20,257 bases of DNA, from contig JBBAED010000012.1 of assembly GCA_041656115.1 (NCBI GenBank), forward strand, positions 1 through 20,257. The letters run 5' to 3'. The stretch comes from Dehalococcoidales bacterium (GTDB taxonomy: Bacteria; Chloroflexota; Dehalococcoidia; Dehalococcoidales; UBA5627). The notes beneath the pieces are model-generated. The model saw nothing but the letters and a program-made list of their open reading frames with translations, did not search any database and had not been told where the DNA came from. Both the position numbers and the translations under genes were made by a program. Positions 13,936 to 20,109 of the stretch are shown here, piece after piece (within the stretch, counting starts at the first letter, position 1; each line of letters starts with the position of its first letter).

Positions 13936-14331
13936 ATGAAAATGCGGTTAATATGGGCAATAATAAGCATATTTGCCGAAGAAGCAGCCATTTTAGCGGT
14001 TTGCTTGCTTGTTTTACCGCGTTATAACATTAATATTCATATTGCTGTTGTTGTGCTTATAATGGTTGCGTGGTTGGTCTTGTCGGTGCTGTTATACCAA
14101 GCGGGCAGCCGCGCTTTGTTAAAGCATCCGGTTAATGACCCCGAAGCGATTATCGGTAAACAAGGGGTTGTGGTTCAGGAGATAAATCCCCAAGGGTTGG
14201 TTAAAATCCAAGGAGAACTGTGGGGGGCTAATTCCGAAGAAAAAATCGATGTCGGTGAGAAAATAACGGTTATCGACTGTACCGGGATTAAACTTACGGT
14301 TATCCGCTCCGATTCTCAGAAAAATTCATAA
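13936..14331 (+). CDS. short NfeD-like membrane protein
   Basis: 131 residues. Two N-terminal hydrophobic helices (about 4-28 and 34-54) are followed by a soluble OB-fold domain with IGKQGVVVQEINPQGLVKIQG, then GELWGANSEEKIDVGEKITVID. This is the typical NfeD C-terminal pattern. Short NfeD proteins lack the serine-protease part and are often linked with stomatin/flotillin-like proteins in membrane organisation; no such partner adjoins here. ATG 13936 (or ATG 13942, two codons on) has no ribosome binding site and follows directly on an extended -10, so it is probably translated from a leaderless message. Confidence 0.85.
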   Translation: MKMRLIWAIISIFAEEAAILAVCLLVLPRYNINIHIAVVVLIMVAWLVLSVLLYQAGSRALLKHPVNDPEAIIGKQGVVVQEINPQGLVKIQGELWGANSEEKIDVGEKITVIDCTGIKLTVIRSDSQKNS

Positions 14332-14490
14332 AAGCAAATCTTGTTATTTTATTTAACTTAAAACTTTTTGTAAAAATGTGTGGTTTTCGCTGTTTTTAAC
14401 CCCAAATTAACAAAAATTAGCCCTTAATCTTTAATAAACAAAAAAAGTTGACCTTATTTAGCGCATTATTTCCGCCGAATACGAATATTA

Positions 14491-14499
14491 TGTTATAAT
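14491..14499 (+). promoter_or_regulatory. extended -10 promoter of hisA
   Basis: TGTTATAAT at 14491-14499, without a good -35. Start is near 14506, leader about 32 bases. The preceding 150 bases (14332-14480) are very AT-rich and hold no gene; no attenuator or T-box structure is seen there. Confidence 0.6.
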
Positions 14500-14537
14500 T
14501 TAGGCTCAGGTATTTGGAAAAAGTAGAGGACAGCAAG

Positions 14538-15254
14538 ATGGAAATCATTCCGGCAATAGATATCCGCGGCGGTAAATGTGTTCGCCTGTATCAAGGTGAT
14601 TACGGCATGGAAACCGTTTTTTCCGATGACCCCGTAGGTATGGCAATGCAATGGCAATCGCTGGGTGCTTTACGTTTGCATGTTGTTGACCTTGACGGGG
14701 CTGTTTCCGGTGAATTGGAAAATCTGCGCATTATTTCGGAAATTGCCAACTCGCTCCTTATTCCGATTCAAGTCGGCGGTGGTATCCGCGACATGGACTC
14801 CATCGGTAAGCTGTTATCATGCGGTGTTGACCGCGTTATCCTTGGTACGTCCGCTGTCGAAGACCCTCAAATGGTTGCAGAGGCCTGCCGCCGTTACAAT
14901 AAATCCATTGTGGTTGGGATCGATGCCAGAGACGGGAAAGTGGCAACCAGAGGGTGGAAATTGGATACCGGACGTGAGCCGGTGGAATTTGCGCGCGATA
15001 TGATGAAATTGGGTGTCAGAAGCTTTGTTTTTACCGATATCCGCCGTGATGGTACGCTAACCGAACCTAATTTTGTAGCCCTTTTTGAACTGATTAATTC
15101 GATTAAGGCTTCTGTAATCGCCTCCGGCGGGGTCGCTAATATTACGCATCTGAAATTACTTAAAAAAATCGGGGCTTCGGGGGCGATTATTGGCAAAGCA
15201 CTTTATACTAAAGATATCAATTTAAAACAGGCGTTGGACGAACTGGATAAATAA
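14538..15254 (+). CDS. hisA: phosphoribosylformimino-5-aminoimidazole carboxamide ribotide isomerase
   Basis: 238 residues, a TIM barrel catalysing the fourth step of histidine synthesis (ProFAR to PRFAR). The catalytic base and acid are D8 (IPAIDIRGGKCVRL) and D129 (GIDARDGKVATRGW). The phosphate loops IQVGGGIR (77-84) and VIASGGV are present, as is the half-barrel repeat typical of HisA/HisF. HisA rather than HisF is indicated by IPAIDIRGGK and ATRGW. A TTG 24 bases upstream is in frame, but ATG 14538 with GAGG at 14526-14529 gives the canonical start. hisI follows after 74 bases; no other his gene is in the window. It could also act in tryptophan synthesis (PriA-like), which cannot be excluded. 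Confidence 0.94.
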   Translation: MEIIPAIDIRGGKCVRLYQGDYGMETVFSDDPVGMAMQWQSLGALRLHVVDLDGAVSGELENLRIISEIANSLLIPIQVGGGIRDMDSIGKLLSCGVDRVILGTSAVEDPQMVAEACRRYNKSIVVGIDARDGKVATRGWKLDTGREPVEFARDMMKLGVRSFVFTDIRRDGTLTEPNFVALFELINSIKASVIASGGVANITHLKLLKKIGASGAIIGKALYTKDINLKQALDELDK

Positions 15255-15328
15255 AAACGGTTTCAATCTGTCCGGCGCCAAACACAAATAATAAGTAATT
15301 GAAATTATAAACAGAAGGAGAAAATATT

Positions 15329-15652
15329 TTGGCAGACAATCTTAAACTTGATCCGCAGGGGCTGCTTCCGGCAATTATTCAGGATGCCGATACCAACGAG
15401 GTGTTAATGCTTGGCTATATGAATCCGGAATCTTTTGAACTGACCCGCACCAAAGGCGAAGCTTGGTTTTACAGCCGCAGCCGCCAAGAGCTCTGGAACA
15501 AGGGCGCTACTTCCGGTAACAAATTATTGGTTAAAGAAATGTGGTTAGACTGCGATAACGACACCGTTCTCGTAAAGGCTAAACCCTTGGGGCCGGTATG
15601 TCACACGGGCGAGCGAACTTGCTTTTTTACAAAAATCGAAACAGATTTTTAG
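15329..15652 (+). CDS. hisI: phosphoribosyl-AMP cyclohydrolase
   Basis: 107 residues. Third step of histidine synthesis: opens the adenine ring of phosphoribosyl-AMP. The metal site is DCDNDTV, with D74, D76 and D78 for magnesium and C75 between them; C91 and C98 in PVCHTGERTCF complete the zinc ligands. LMLGYMNPESF and AWFYSRSRQELWNKG are family motifs. It is a stand-alone HisI without a HisE half. The start is TTG 15329 with AGAAGGAG at 15313-15320, 8 bases away; no ATG fits. It is probably co-transcribed with hisA and ends at the shared terminator. Confidence 0.94.
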   Translation: MADNLKLDPQGLLPAIIQDADTNEVLMLGYMNPESFELTRTKGEAWFYSRSRQELWNKGATSGNKLLVKEMWLDCDNDTVLVKAKPLGPVCHTGERTCFFTKIETDF

Positions 15653-15681
15653 TTTTTGATTAAAAATAAAACGGAAACAAA

Positions 15682-15711
15682 AAAGAGGCAGATTATTTAA
15701 TCTGCCTCTTT
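15682..15711. terminator. bidirectional terminator between hisI and rpmE
   Basis: A perfect 13-bp stem, AAAGAGGCAGATT (15682-15694) with AATCTGCCTCTTT (15699-15711), loop ATTT. T runs continue on the minus strand (A-rich 15676-15684) and partly on the plus strand. It lies 29 bases after hisI and 23 before the rpmE stop. Confidence 0.88.
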
Positions 15712-15734
15712 CATTATACCTTTTTTGCTTTGCT

Positions 15735-15938
15735 TTATTTTCTGTTGTAACGCTGATTGAAGCGTTCAACACGGCCGGCGGTATCGATAATTCTGCGTTC
15801 GCCGGTAAAGAACGGGTGGCACTTGCTGCAAAGCTCAACTTTCATTTCTTTTTTGGTTGAGCCAAGTTCAAATTCATTCCCGCAGGAACATCTAACCGTT
15901 GCATCTGAATAATAAGTAGGGTGAATTTTTTCCTTCAT
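15735..15938 (-). CDS. rpmE: 50S ribosomal protein bL31 (zinc-binding form)
   Basis: 67 residues. A component of the large subunit that bridges to the small subunit. It begins MKEKIHPTYY and has all four zinc ligands, C17 and C19 (CSCG), C37 and C40 (CSKC), followed by HPFFTGERRIIDTAGRVERF; this is the zinc-containing (C+) paralogue type. The ATG lies only 6 bases past the rpmA stop and has no clear ribosome binding site, so translation is probably coupled to rpmA. Last gene of the run before the terminator. Confidence 0.96.
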   Translation of the reverse strand: MKEKIHPTYYSDATVRCSCGNEFELGSTKKEMKVELCSKCHPFFTGERRIIDTAGRVERFNQRYNRK

Positions 15939-15944
15939 AATTAT

Positions 15945-16199
15945 TTAACCAGTGTAAACACTGACCTTCCTTCTTTTATCGGTTGCCGGTTCGTATTTAA
16001 CGACACCGTCTATTAAAGCGAAAAGGGTGTGATCCCTGCCAACTCCGACGTTATTGCCAGGTTTGATGCGGGTTCCCCTTTGTCTTACTAAAATGGTGCC
16101 GGCATTTACCTTTTCATCGGCAAATCTTTTAACGCCCAGCATCTTAGGTTTGCTATCGCGACCGTTGCGTGTAGAACCGCCGCCTTTTTTATGAGCCAT
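15945..16199 (-). CDS. rpmA: 50S ribosomal protein bL27
   Basis: 84 residues. Sits near the peptidyl transferase centre. The N terminus is MAHKKGGGSTRNGRDSKPK, the direct E. coli-type form without the cleaved extension seen in Firmicutes. Then LGVKRF, GTILVRQRGTRIKPGNNVG and GRDHTLFAL. The ATG at 16199 overlaps the 3' end of rplU by 11 bases, with GGAGGG (16208-16213) inside rplU. This fits tight coupling of bL21 and bL27, as in most bacteria. Confidence 0.97.
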   Translation of the reverse strand: MAHKKGGGSTRNGRDSKPKMLGVKRFADEKVNAGTILVRQRGTRIKPGNNVGVGRDHTLFALIDGVVKYEPATDKRRKVSVYTG

Positions 16200-16521
16200 T
16201 TAAAACACCCTCCGGTTGAACAATCTCACCAATAGACAGCTCGGTATACATTTGGCGATGGCCTGTTTTCTTGCTGCTTCTTGTCTTGTTCTTGTACTTA
16301 AAGACAATGATTTTTTTATCTTTGCCCTGACTTTTTACTTTGGCAACCACTTTCGCTCCCTCAATCGTGGGCTTGCCTACAATTTGTTGCTCTCCGGCAA
16401 TCATCAATACTTTATCCAGCTCGACAGTATCGCCTTCGGCAGCGGTCATACGAGCAACTTTAATGCTCTGACCGGGAGCTACTTTATACTGTTTTCCGCC
16501 GGTTTCAATTATAGCGTAAAT
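16189..16521 (-). CDS. rplU: 50S ribosomal protein bL21, probably with an ATT start codon
   Basis: 110 residues if started at ATT 16521-16519. Large-subunit protein that contacts 23S rRNA. The N terminus reads (M)YAIIETGGKQYKVAPGQ, the standard bL21 start, then DTVELDKVLMI and near the C terminus KTGHRQMYTELSI. The first in-frame ATG is at 16449 and would remove 24 conserved residues. Upstream of the ATT the frame reads TGA GGG AGG TTT ACC AAA (stop at 16539-16537), so no ATG, GTG or TTG is available. GGGAGG (16536-16531) lies 9 bases before the ATT. Rare AUU initiation, as known for infC, is the simplest reading; a base error is the alternative. coaE ends 40 bases upstream. Confidence 0.9.
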   Translation of the reverse strand: MYAIIETGGKQYKVAPGQSIKVARMTAAEGDTVELDKVLMIAGEQQIVGKPTIEGAKVVAKVKSQGKDKKIIVFKYKNKTRSSKKTGHRQMYTELSIGEIVQPEGVLNGS

Positions 16522-16561
16522 TTTGGTAAACCTCCCTCAATAAAACACTTCATTCTATCAG

Positions 16562-17167
16562 TTAGCAACGATTGGTGTCAACTGTAGTTTTGTTCCACAA
16601 ATCGGTTACTGTTTTCTTTAAATCAATAAGCGGTATATCGGTATCAATAACAACATCGGCCGCCCTTTGTTTCTCTTCCGAGGGCATTTGCAGCTGCATT
16701 CGTTCTAAAATACTGTCCTCCGTCATCCCCCTTTTTCCCAGCCGTGCCATTACCACGTCTTTCGGGGCAACGGTGACCCAGATTTCGTTAACCCTCTCTC
16801 TCCAGCCGGCTTCGATAAGCAGGGGCGCTTCGATTACCGCTGTTTGAACACCCTTTTGGCGGTAATCTTCTAAAATCGCCTCTATGTTTTTGTAAATAAC
16901 GGGGTGAACAAGCATATTCAGTTTTGCGGTTAGGGTAGCATCTTTAAAAACAATGTCGGCAAGTTTTTTACGGTCTATACGGCTTTTTGCGTTAAGCACT
17001 TGAGCCCCAAAGAGCGATACTACTTCCGCATGTACCTCACCGTCGTTTTCAAGCACGTCATGCCCGATTTGGTCGGCATCCAAAACGATAGCCCCCAGTT
17101 CCTTTAAAAAAGCGGCAACCGTGCTTTTACCGCTTCCGATACCGCCGGTTAATCCGATAACTTTCAT
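16562..17167 (-). CDS. coaE: dephospho-CoA kinase
   Basis: 201 residues. Last step of coenzyme A synthesis: ATP phosphorylates the ribose 3'-OH of dephospho-CoA. P-loop GGIGSGKST (8-16), then VLDADQIGHDVLE in the substrate region, VIEAPLLIEAGW and KRGMTEDSILERMQLQ (lid). Length is normal. The ATG at 17167 has AAAGG 9 bases upstream. It lies 41 bases downstream of the marC stop and 40 upstream of rplU, all on the same strand, so one transcript is likely. Confidence 0.95.
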   Translation of the reverse strand: MKVIGLTGGIGSGKSTVAAFLKELGAIVLDADQIGHDVLENDGEVHAEVVSLFGAQVLNAKSRIDRKKLADIVFKDATLTAKLNMLVHPVIYKNIEAILEDYRQKGVQTAVIEAPLLIEAGWRERVNEIWVTVAPKDVVMARLGKRGMTEDSILERMQLQMPSEEKQRAADVVIDTDIPLIDLKKTVTDLWNKTTVDTNRC

Positions 17168-17208
17168 AACTTAAACCTTTAAAATTCAACCCTCAAAACA
17201 GGCTGGCT

Positions 17209-17799
17209 TTACATAAAGCCCAGCATCTGGATTCCGCTTATAATCATGCTGACGGCGATTGCCGCCAAAAGTAAGCTAAATACCTTCGAAATGGCGCTAA
17301 GCCCGCCTTTACCCAAAAAGTGGCTTAACTTATTACCCGCCATGAAAATAATCCAGGCAATAAACATATTAACGGCAAAGGATAAAAGCACAATATAAAG
17401 AGGGAATTGCATTGCCAAAAGCAGCAGCGTTGCAATGGTTGCCGGCCCTGCCGTTAGGGGCGTACCGATTGGCACAATTGCAACCATTTCCCCTTTTTCG
17501 ATATCCACCATTTGCCCGGTAATAATCAGTTTTATTGAAAGAACCAGCAATATTAACCCGCCGGCAATTGCAAACGCGCCGACCGAAATTCCCATTACGG
17601 TAAGAATAAATTGGCCGAAAAAGAGGAATGCCAACCCAACCGCAATTGCGGTTATGGTGGCGGTATTAATCATTTTGCGCCGTTCTCTTAAAGTCATTTC
17701 CTCGCCGAAACTGATTAGAATCGGGAGTGTCCCCAGAGCGTCTATAACAATAAAAAGCGGGACAAAAGTCAAAACAAAGTTGTGCCAGAATTCAGCCAT
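17209..17799 (-). CDS. MarC family integral membrane protein
   Basis: 196 residues with six hydrophobic helices and no soluble domain. Family motifs: FVPLFIVIDALGTLPI in helix 1, the acidic/basic loop with LRERRKM, and the central PIGTPLTAGPATI re-entrant motif. MarC proteins were named from the mar locus but their transport function is not settled; a role in drug resistance is not supported. The ATG at 17799 has AGAGGA about 9 bases upstream, and an extended -10 promoter lies at 17838-17846. It is the first gene of the run with coaE and three ribosomal protein genes. Confidence 0.9.
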   Translation of the reverse strand: MAEFWHNFVLTFVPLFIVIDALGTLPILISFGEEMTLRERRKMINTATITAIAVGLAFLFFGQFILTVMGISVGAFAIAGGLILLVLSIKLIITGQMVDIEKGEMVAIVPIGTPLTAGPATIATLLLLAMQFPLYIVLLSFAVNMFIAWIIFMAGNKLSHFLGKGGLSAISKVFSLLLAAIAVSMIISGIQMLGFM

Positions 17800-17837
17800 T
17801 AAGTGAGTCCTCTGTAAAAATGCGAAATGATATAAAA

Positions 17838-17846
17838 ATTATACCA
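17838..17846 (-). promoter_or_regulatory. extended -10 promoter of the marC-coaE-rplU-rpmA-rpmE run
   Basis: TGGTATAAT on the minus strand at 17846-17838. No good -35. Start is near 17831, leader about 32 bases. No second promoter of similar quality is seen before coaE or rplU, though weak ones cannot be excluded. Confidence 0.6.
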
Positions 17847-17965
17847 TATATTCGTTTTTTTGATTTAGCGGTAATTTTTACGGTCTCTTTAATTTTGCTC
17901 TCGGATTTTTAAAATTTCTACGTTTGCCCATAGATTTAACCCCGTATAAAATATTATTGAAACTC

Positions 17966-17974
17966 TGCTATAAT
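17966..17974 (+). promoter_or_regulatory. extended -10 promoter of the Lrp-aminotransferase pair
   Basis: TGCTATAAT at 17966-17974. Start is near 17981, leader about 29 bases. It is divergent from the marC promoter 120 bases away; the region between is AT-rich. Confidence 0.6.
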
Positions 17975-18009
17975 ATGCCTAACGTTACTTTTACCTAAGG
18001 AGCGAGGCT

Positions 18010-18492
18010 ATGCTGAAAAAGATTTTAAAGATATTGGAGGAAGATTCACGAATTTCTCCCGAGCAGATTGCCACTATGTTAGGGGCTTCCGTTGAGGAAG
18101 TTACCTCCACAATCGCTAAGGCAGAAGAAGAAGGGCAAATCCTAAAATACAAGACGCTTATCAATTGGGATAAGATTGACAACGAACAAGTTTGGGCGTT
18201 AATTGAGGTTCAGGTTTCCCCGCAAAGAGATACCGGCTACGACGCCATCGCCGAAAAAATTTATCAATTGCCGCAAGCTATCAGCGTATATTTAATGTCC
18301 GGCAGTTATGATTTAGCGGTAATGGTTAAAGGCAAAACAATGCACGAGATAGCCAATTTTGTGGGGCAACAGTTGTCGCCGATTGAGGGCGTACGTTCAG
18401 CCGCTACCCATTTTATTATGAACAGGTACAAAGAAGACGGGGTTTTGTTAAACGGCGGCGAAGAAGTAAAAAGAGAACCAATGATCCTTTAG
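18010..18492 (+). CDS. Lrp/AsnC family transcriptional regulator
   Basis: 160 residues. An N-terminal helix-turn-helix (about 1-50: ILKILEEDSRISPEQIATMLGAS, EEVTSTIAKAEEEG) is joined by a short linker to a C-terminal RAM/ACT-like domain (about 60-140: ALIEVQVSPQRDTGYDAIAE, VYLMSGSYDLAVMVKGK), which in this family forms octamers and binds amino acids. The ATG at 18010 has AAGGAG at 17997-18002. The aminotransferase gene begins 30 bases downstream, so the regulator probably controls and senses the amino acid handled by that enzyme; the identity of the amino acid is open. Confidence 0.92.
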   Translation: MLKKILKILEEDSRISPEQIATMLGASVEEVTSTIAKAEEEGQILKYKTLINWDKIDNEQVWALIEVQVSPQRDTGYDAIAEKIYQLPQAISVYLMSGSYDLAVMVKGKTMHEIANFVGQQLSPIEGVRSAATHFIMNRYKEDGVLLNGGEEVKREPMIL

Positions 18493-18522
18493 TAAAAATA
18501 CTTTATAGTGGCAGGATAGATC

Positions 18523-19710
18523 ATGGACAACGGTTTTGATGATAAAAGCAGCAATTTGATTGCAGACAGGGTTAAATCAATCGCCCCTTCGGGAATACGT
18601 AAATTTTTTGACCTTCTGAGTTCGATGGAAGACGTGATTTCACTGGGAATCGGCGAGCCGGATTATCCGACCCCTTGGCATATCCGTGAGGCGGCCATTA
18701 AATCGGTCGAAAAAGGGCTTACAATGTACACTTCCAATGCCGGTATGCCGGAGTTACGCCAAGAACTGTCGCATTATCTAAAAGGTCGCTACGGGCTTGA
18801 TTACGATTGGAAATCGGAACTACTGGTTACGGTAGGGGTTAGCGAGGCTTTAGACCTTGTTATGAGGGCAATCCTTAACCCCGGCGATGAAGTGATTATG
18901 CCGGACCCCAGTTATGTTTCATACCCGGCTTGTGTTCATTTGGCGGGGGGTGTTAATGTTTTTATCCCGACACACGAAGAAAACAATTTTGAAGTTACCG
19001 CTTCCGATATTGAAGCGCGCATAACCCCTAAAACAAAGGCGATTTTATTAGGTTATCCCTCCAACCCGACGGGTGCGGTTATGCCGTATGAGAAGTTGGA
19101 ACAGATTGCTGAAGTTGCCCGTAAACACGACATTTTAGTAATTGCCGATGAAATATATTCACAGTTGGTCTACGGTTTTGAGCAGACTTGTATCGCAACG
19201 TTACCGGGGATGCAGGAGCGCACGATTGTGCTAAACGGCTTCTCCAAGTCCTTTTCTATGACGGGGTGGCGTGTCGGATACGCCGCCTCTTGTAAACCGA
19301 TTATTGCGGCAATGGGGAAAATACACCAATACACCATAATGTGCGCTTCCACTATGGCCCAGGTAGCCGCCTTGGAAGCCCTAAGAGCCGGTGAACCCGA
19401 TGTTGCCGAGATGGTGGAAGATTATAACCGCCGCAGATTGGTAATGGTTAACGGATTGCGTAAAATCGGGCTTCCTTGCTTCGAACCGAAAGGCGCTTTT
19501 TATGCTTTCCCGAATATCAAAAGCAGCGGAATGGATTCCAAAGACTTTGCCGAAAAATTACTGATGGAAGAAAAAGTAGCGGTTGTGCCGGGGACGGCGT
19601 TCGGTGAGTGCGGTGAAGGGTATGTACGCTGTTGTTACGCTACTTCACTTAAGGAAATTGAAGAAGCTCTGGTTAGAATGAAACGGTTTTTGGAGCGGCA
19701 CAGGGTTTAG
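18523..19710 (+). CDS. PLP-dependent aminotransferase, class I (aspartate/alanine aminotransferase-like)
   Basis: 395 residues, fold-type I. The PLP lysine is K242 in GFSKSFSMTGWRVGY. The cofactor-contacting residues N181 (SNPTG), D209 and Y212 (ADEIYSQLVYG) and R250 are present, and R369 (GYVRCCYATS) would bind the substrate carboxylate. ISLGIGEPDYPTP near the N terminus is typical of the AspC/PatA-like subgroup I-gamma. Substrate cannot be assigned beyond amino acid/2-oxoacid transamination. The ribosome binding site is modest (AGGA, 18513-18516). Second gene after the Lrp-type regulator; a repeat-rich, gene-free region follows. Confidence 0.93.
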   Translation: MDNGFDDKSSNLIADRVKSIAPSGIRKFFDLLSSMEDVISLGIGEPDYPTPWHIREAAIKSVEKGLTMYTSNAGMPELRQELSHYLKGRYGLDYDWKSELLVTVGVSEALDLVMRAILNPGDEVIMPDPSYVSYPACVHLAGGVNVFIPTHEENNFEVTASDIEARITPKTKAILLGYPSNPTGAVMPYEKLEQIAEVARKHDILVIADEIYSQLVYGFEQTCIATLPGMQERTIVLNGFSKSFSMTGWRVGYAASCKPIIAAMGKIHQYTIMCASTMAQVAALEALRAGEPDVAEMVEDYNRRRLVMVNGLRKIGLPCFEPKGAFYAFPNIKSSGMDSKDFAEKLLMEEKVAVVPGTAFGECGEGYVRCCYATSLKEIEEALVRMKRFLERHRV

Positions 19711-19739
19711 CTGTTAATCTCTTTGATTGTTTTAGAATC

Positions 19740-19777
19740 TCGTTCGCCCTGAGCCTGTCGAAGGGTTTAACGAACGA
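19740..19777 (+). repeat. palindromic repeat element, stem CCCT/AGGG
   Basis: Inner stem CCCT (19747-19750) and AGGG (19762-19765) encloses the 11-base core GAGCCTGTCGA. An outer stem TCGTTCG (19740-19746) and CGAACGA (19771-19777) surrounds it. Sequences of this kind are, to my knowledge, common in intergenic DNA of many bacteria. Lies 30 bases after the aminotransferase stop. Confidence 0.75.
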
Positions 19778-19803
19778 GGAAAAACACGGGATTACTATTC
19801 AAG

Positions 19804-19835
19804 CCGTTATGGTTCGACAAGCTCACCACGAACGG
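19804..19835 (-). repeat. palindromic repeat element, stem TGGT/ACCA
   Basis: Read on the minus strand, TGGT and ACCA (19828-19825 and 19813-19810) enclose the core GAGCTTGTCGA. Outer arms CCGTT (19804-19808) and AACGG (19831-19835). Same design as the element at 19740, in the opposite direction. Confidence 0.72.
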
Positions 19836-19856
19836 TTGGAGCTCTCTACCTTGTCT

Positions 19857-19876
19857 TTGCGAGCATAGCGAAGCAA
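19857..19876 (+). repeat. palindromic repeat element, stem TTGC/GCAA
   Basis: TTGC (19857-19860) and GCAA (19873-19876) enclose GAGCATAGCGA plus one extra A. GCAATCT (19873-19879) is the exact inverse of AGATTGC (19894-19900) in the next element, so the two face each other. Confidence 0.7.
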
Positions 19877-19893
19877 TCTCATATAATCGTAAA

Positions 19894-20041
19894 AGATTGC
19901 CACGTCGTTCGCTGACGCTCACTCCTCGCAAAGACGTTTATTAACTTGTCATTCTGAGCTTGGCGAAGAATCTGGGGGTTGGCGGATAGTGTACCGTTCG
20001 GTAGCGGGTTTTACGATGGGGCATTGTCTCTTTTTTGATTC
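19894..20041 (+). repeat. 148-bp composite repeat, copy 1
   Basis: A 148-base unit repeated at 20110-20257 with two substitutions. It contains a long palindromic element with TTGC/GCAA ends (19897-19931), an ATTCT/AGAAT element with core GAGCTTGGCGA (19951-19971), and about 70 bases of other sequence including ACCGTTCGGT. No coding potential is seen. Confidence 0.9.
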
Positions 20042-20079
20042 TGAGGGTACCTCATAGCCTGCATTTCTTATCCTCTTAG

Positions 20080-20100
20080 ATCCTTCACTGCGTTCAGGAT
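20080..20100 (-). repeat. palindromic repeat element, stem ATCCT/AGGAT
   Basis: On the minus strand ATCCT and AGGAT enclose the core GAACGCAGTGA. It lies between the two 148-bp copies and is in the opposite direction to the ATTCT/AGAAT elements. A small palindrome TGAGG-GTA-CCTCA is nearby at 20042-20054. Confidence 0.7.
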
Positions 20101-20109
20101 GACAAAATG

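Noticed and set aside
13845..14027. 60-residue plus-strand reading frame overlapping the NfeD-like gene
   Set aside because: Out of frame with a clear NfeD-like protein, with no ribosome binding site or motif.
17209..17799. Multidrug resistance function for the MarC protein
   Set aside because: The family name comes from its locus; resistance has not been supported for the family and nothing in this context suggests it.
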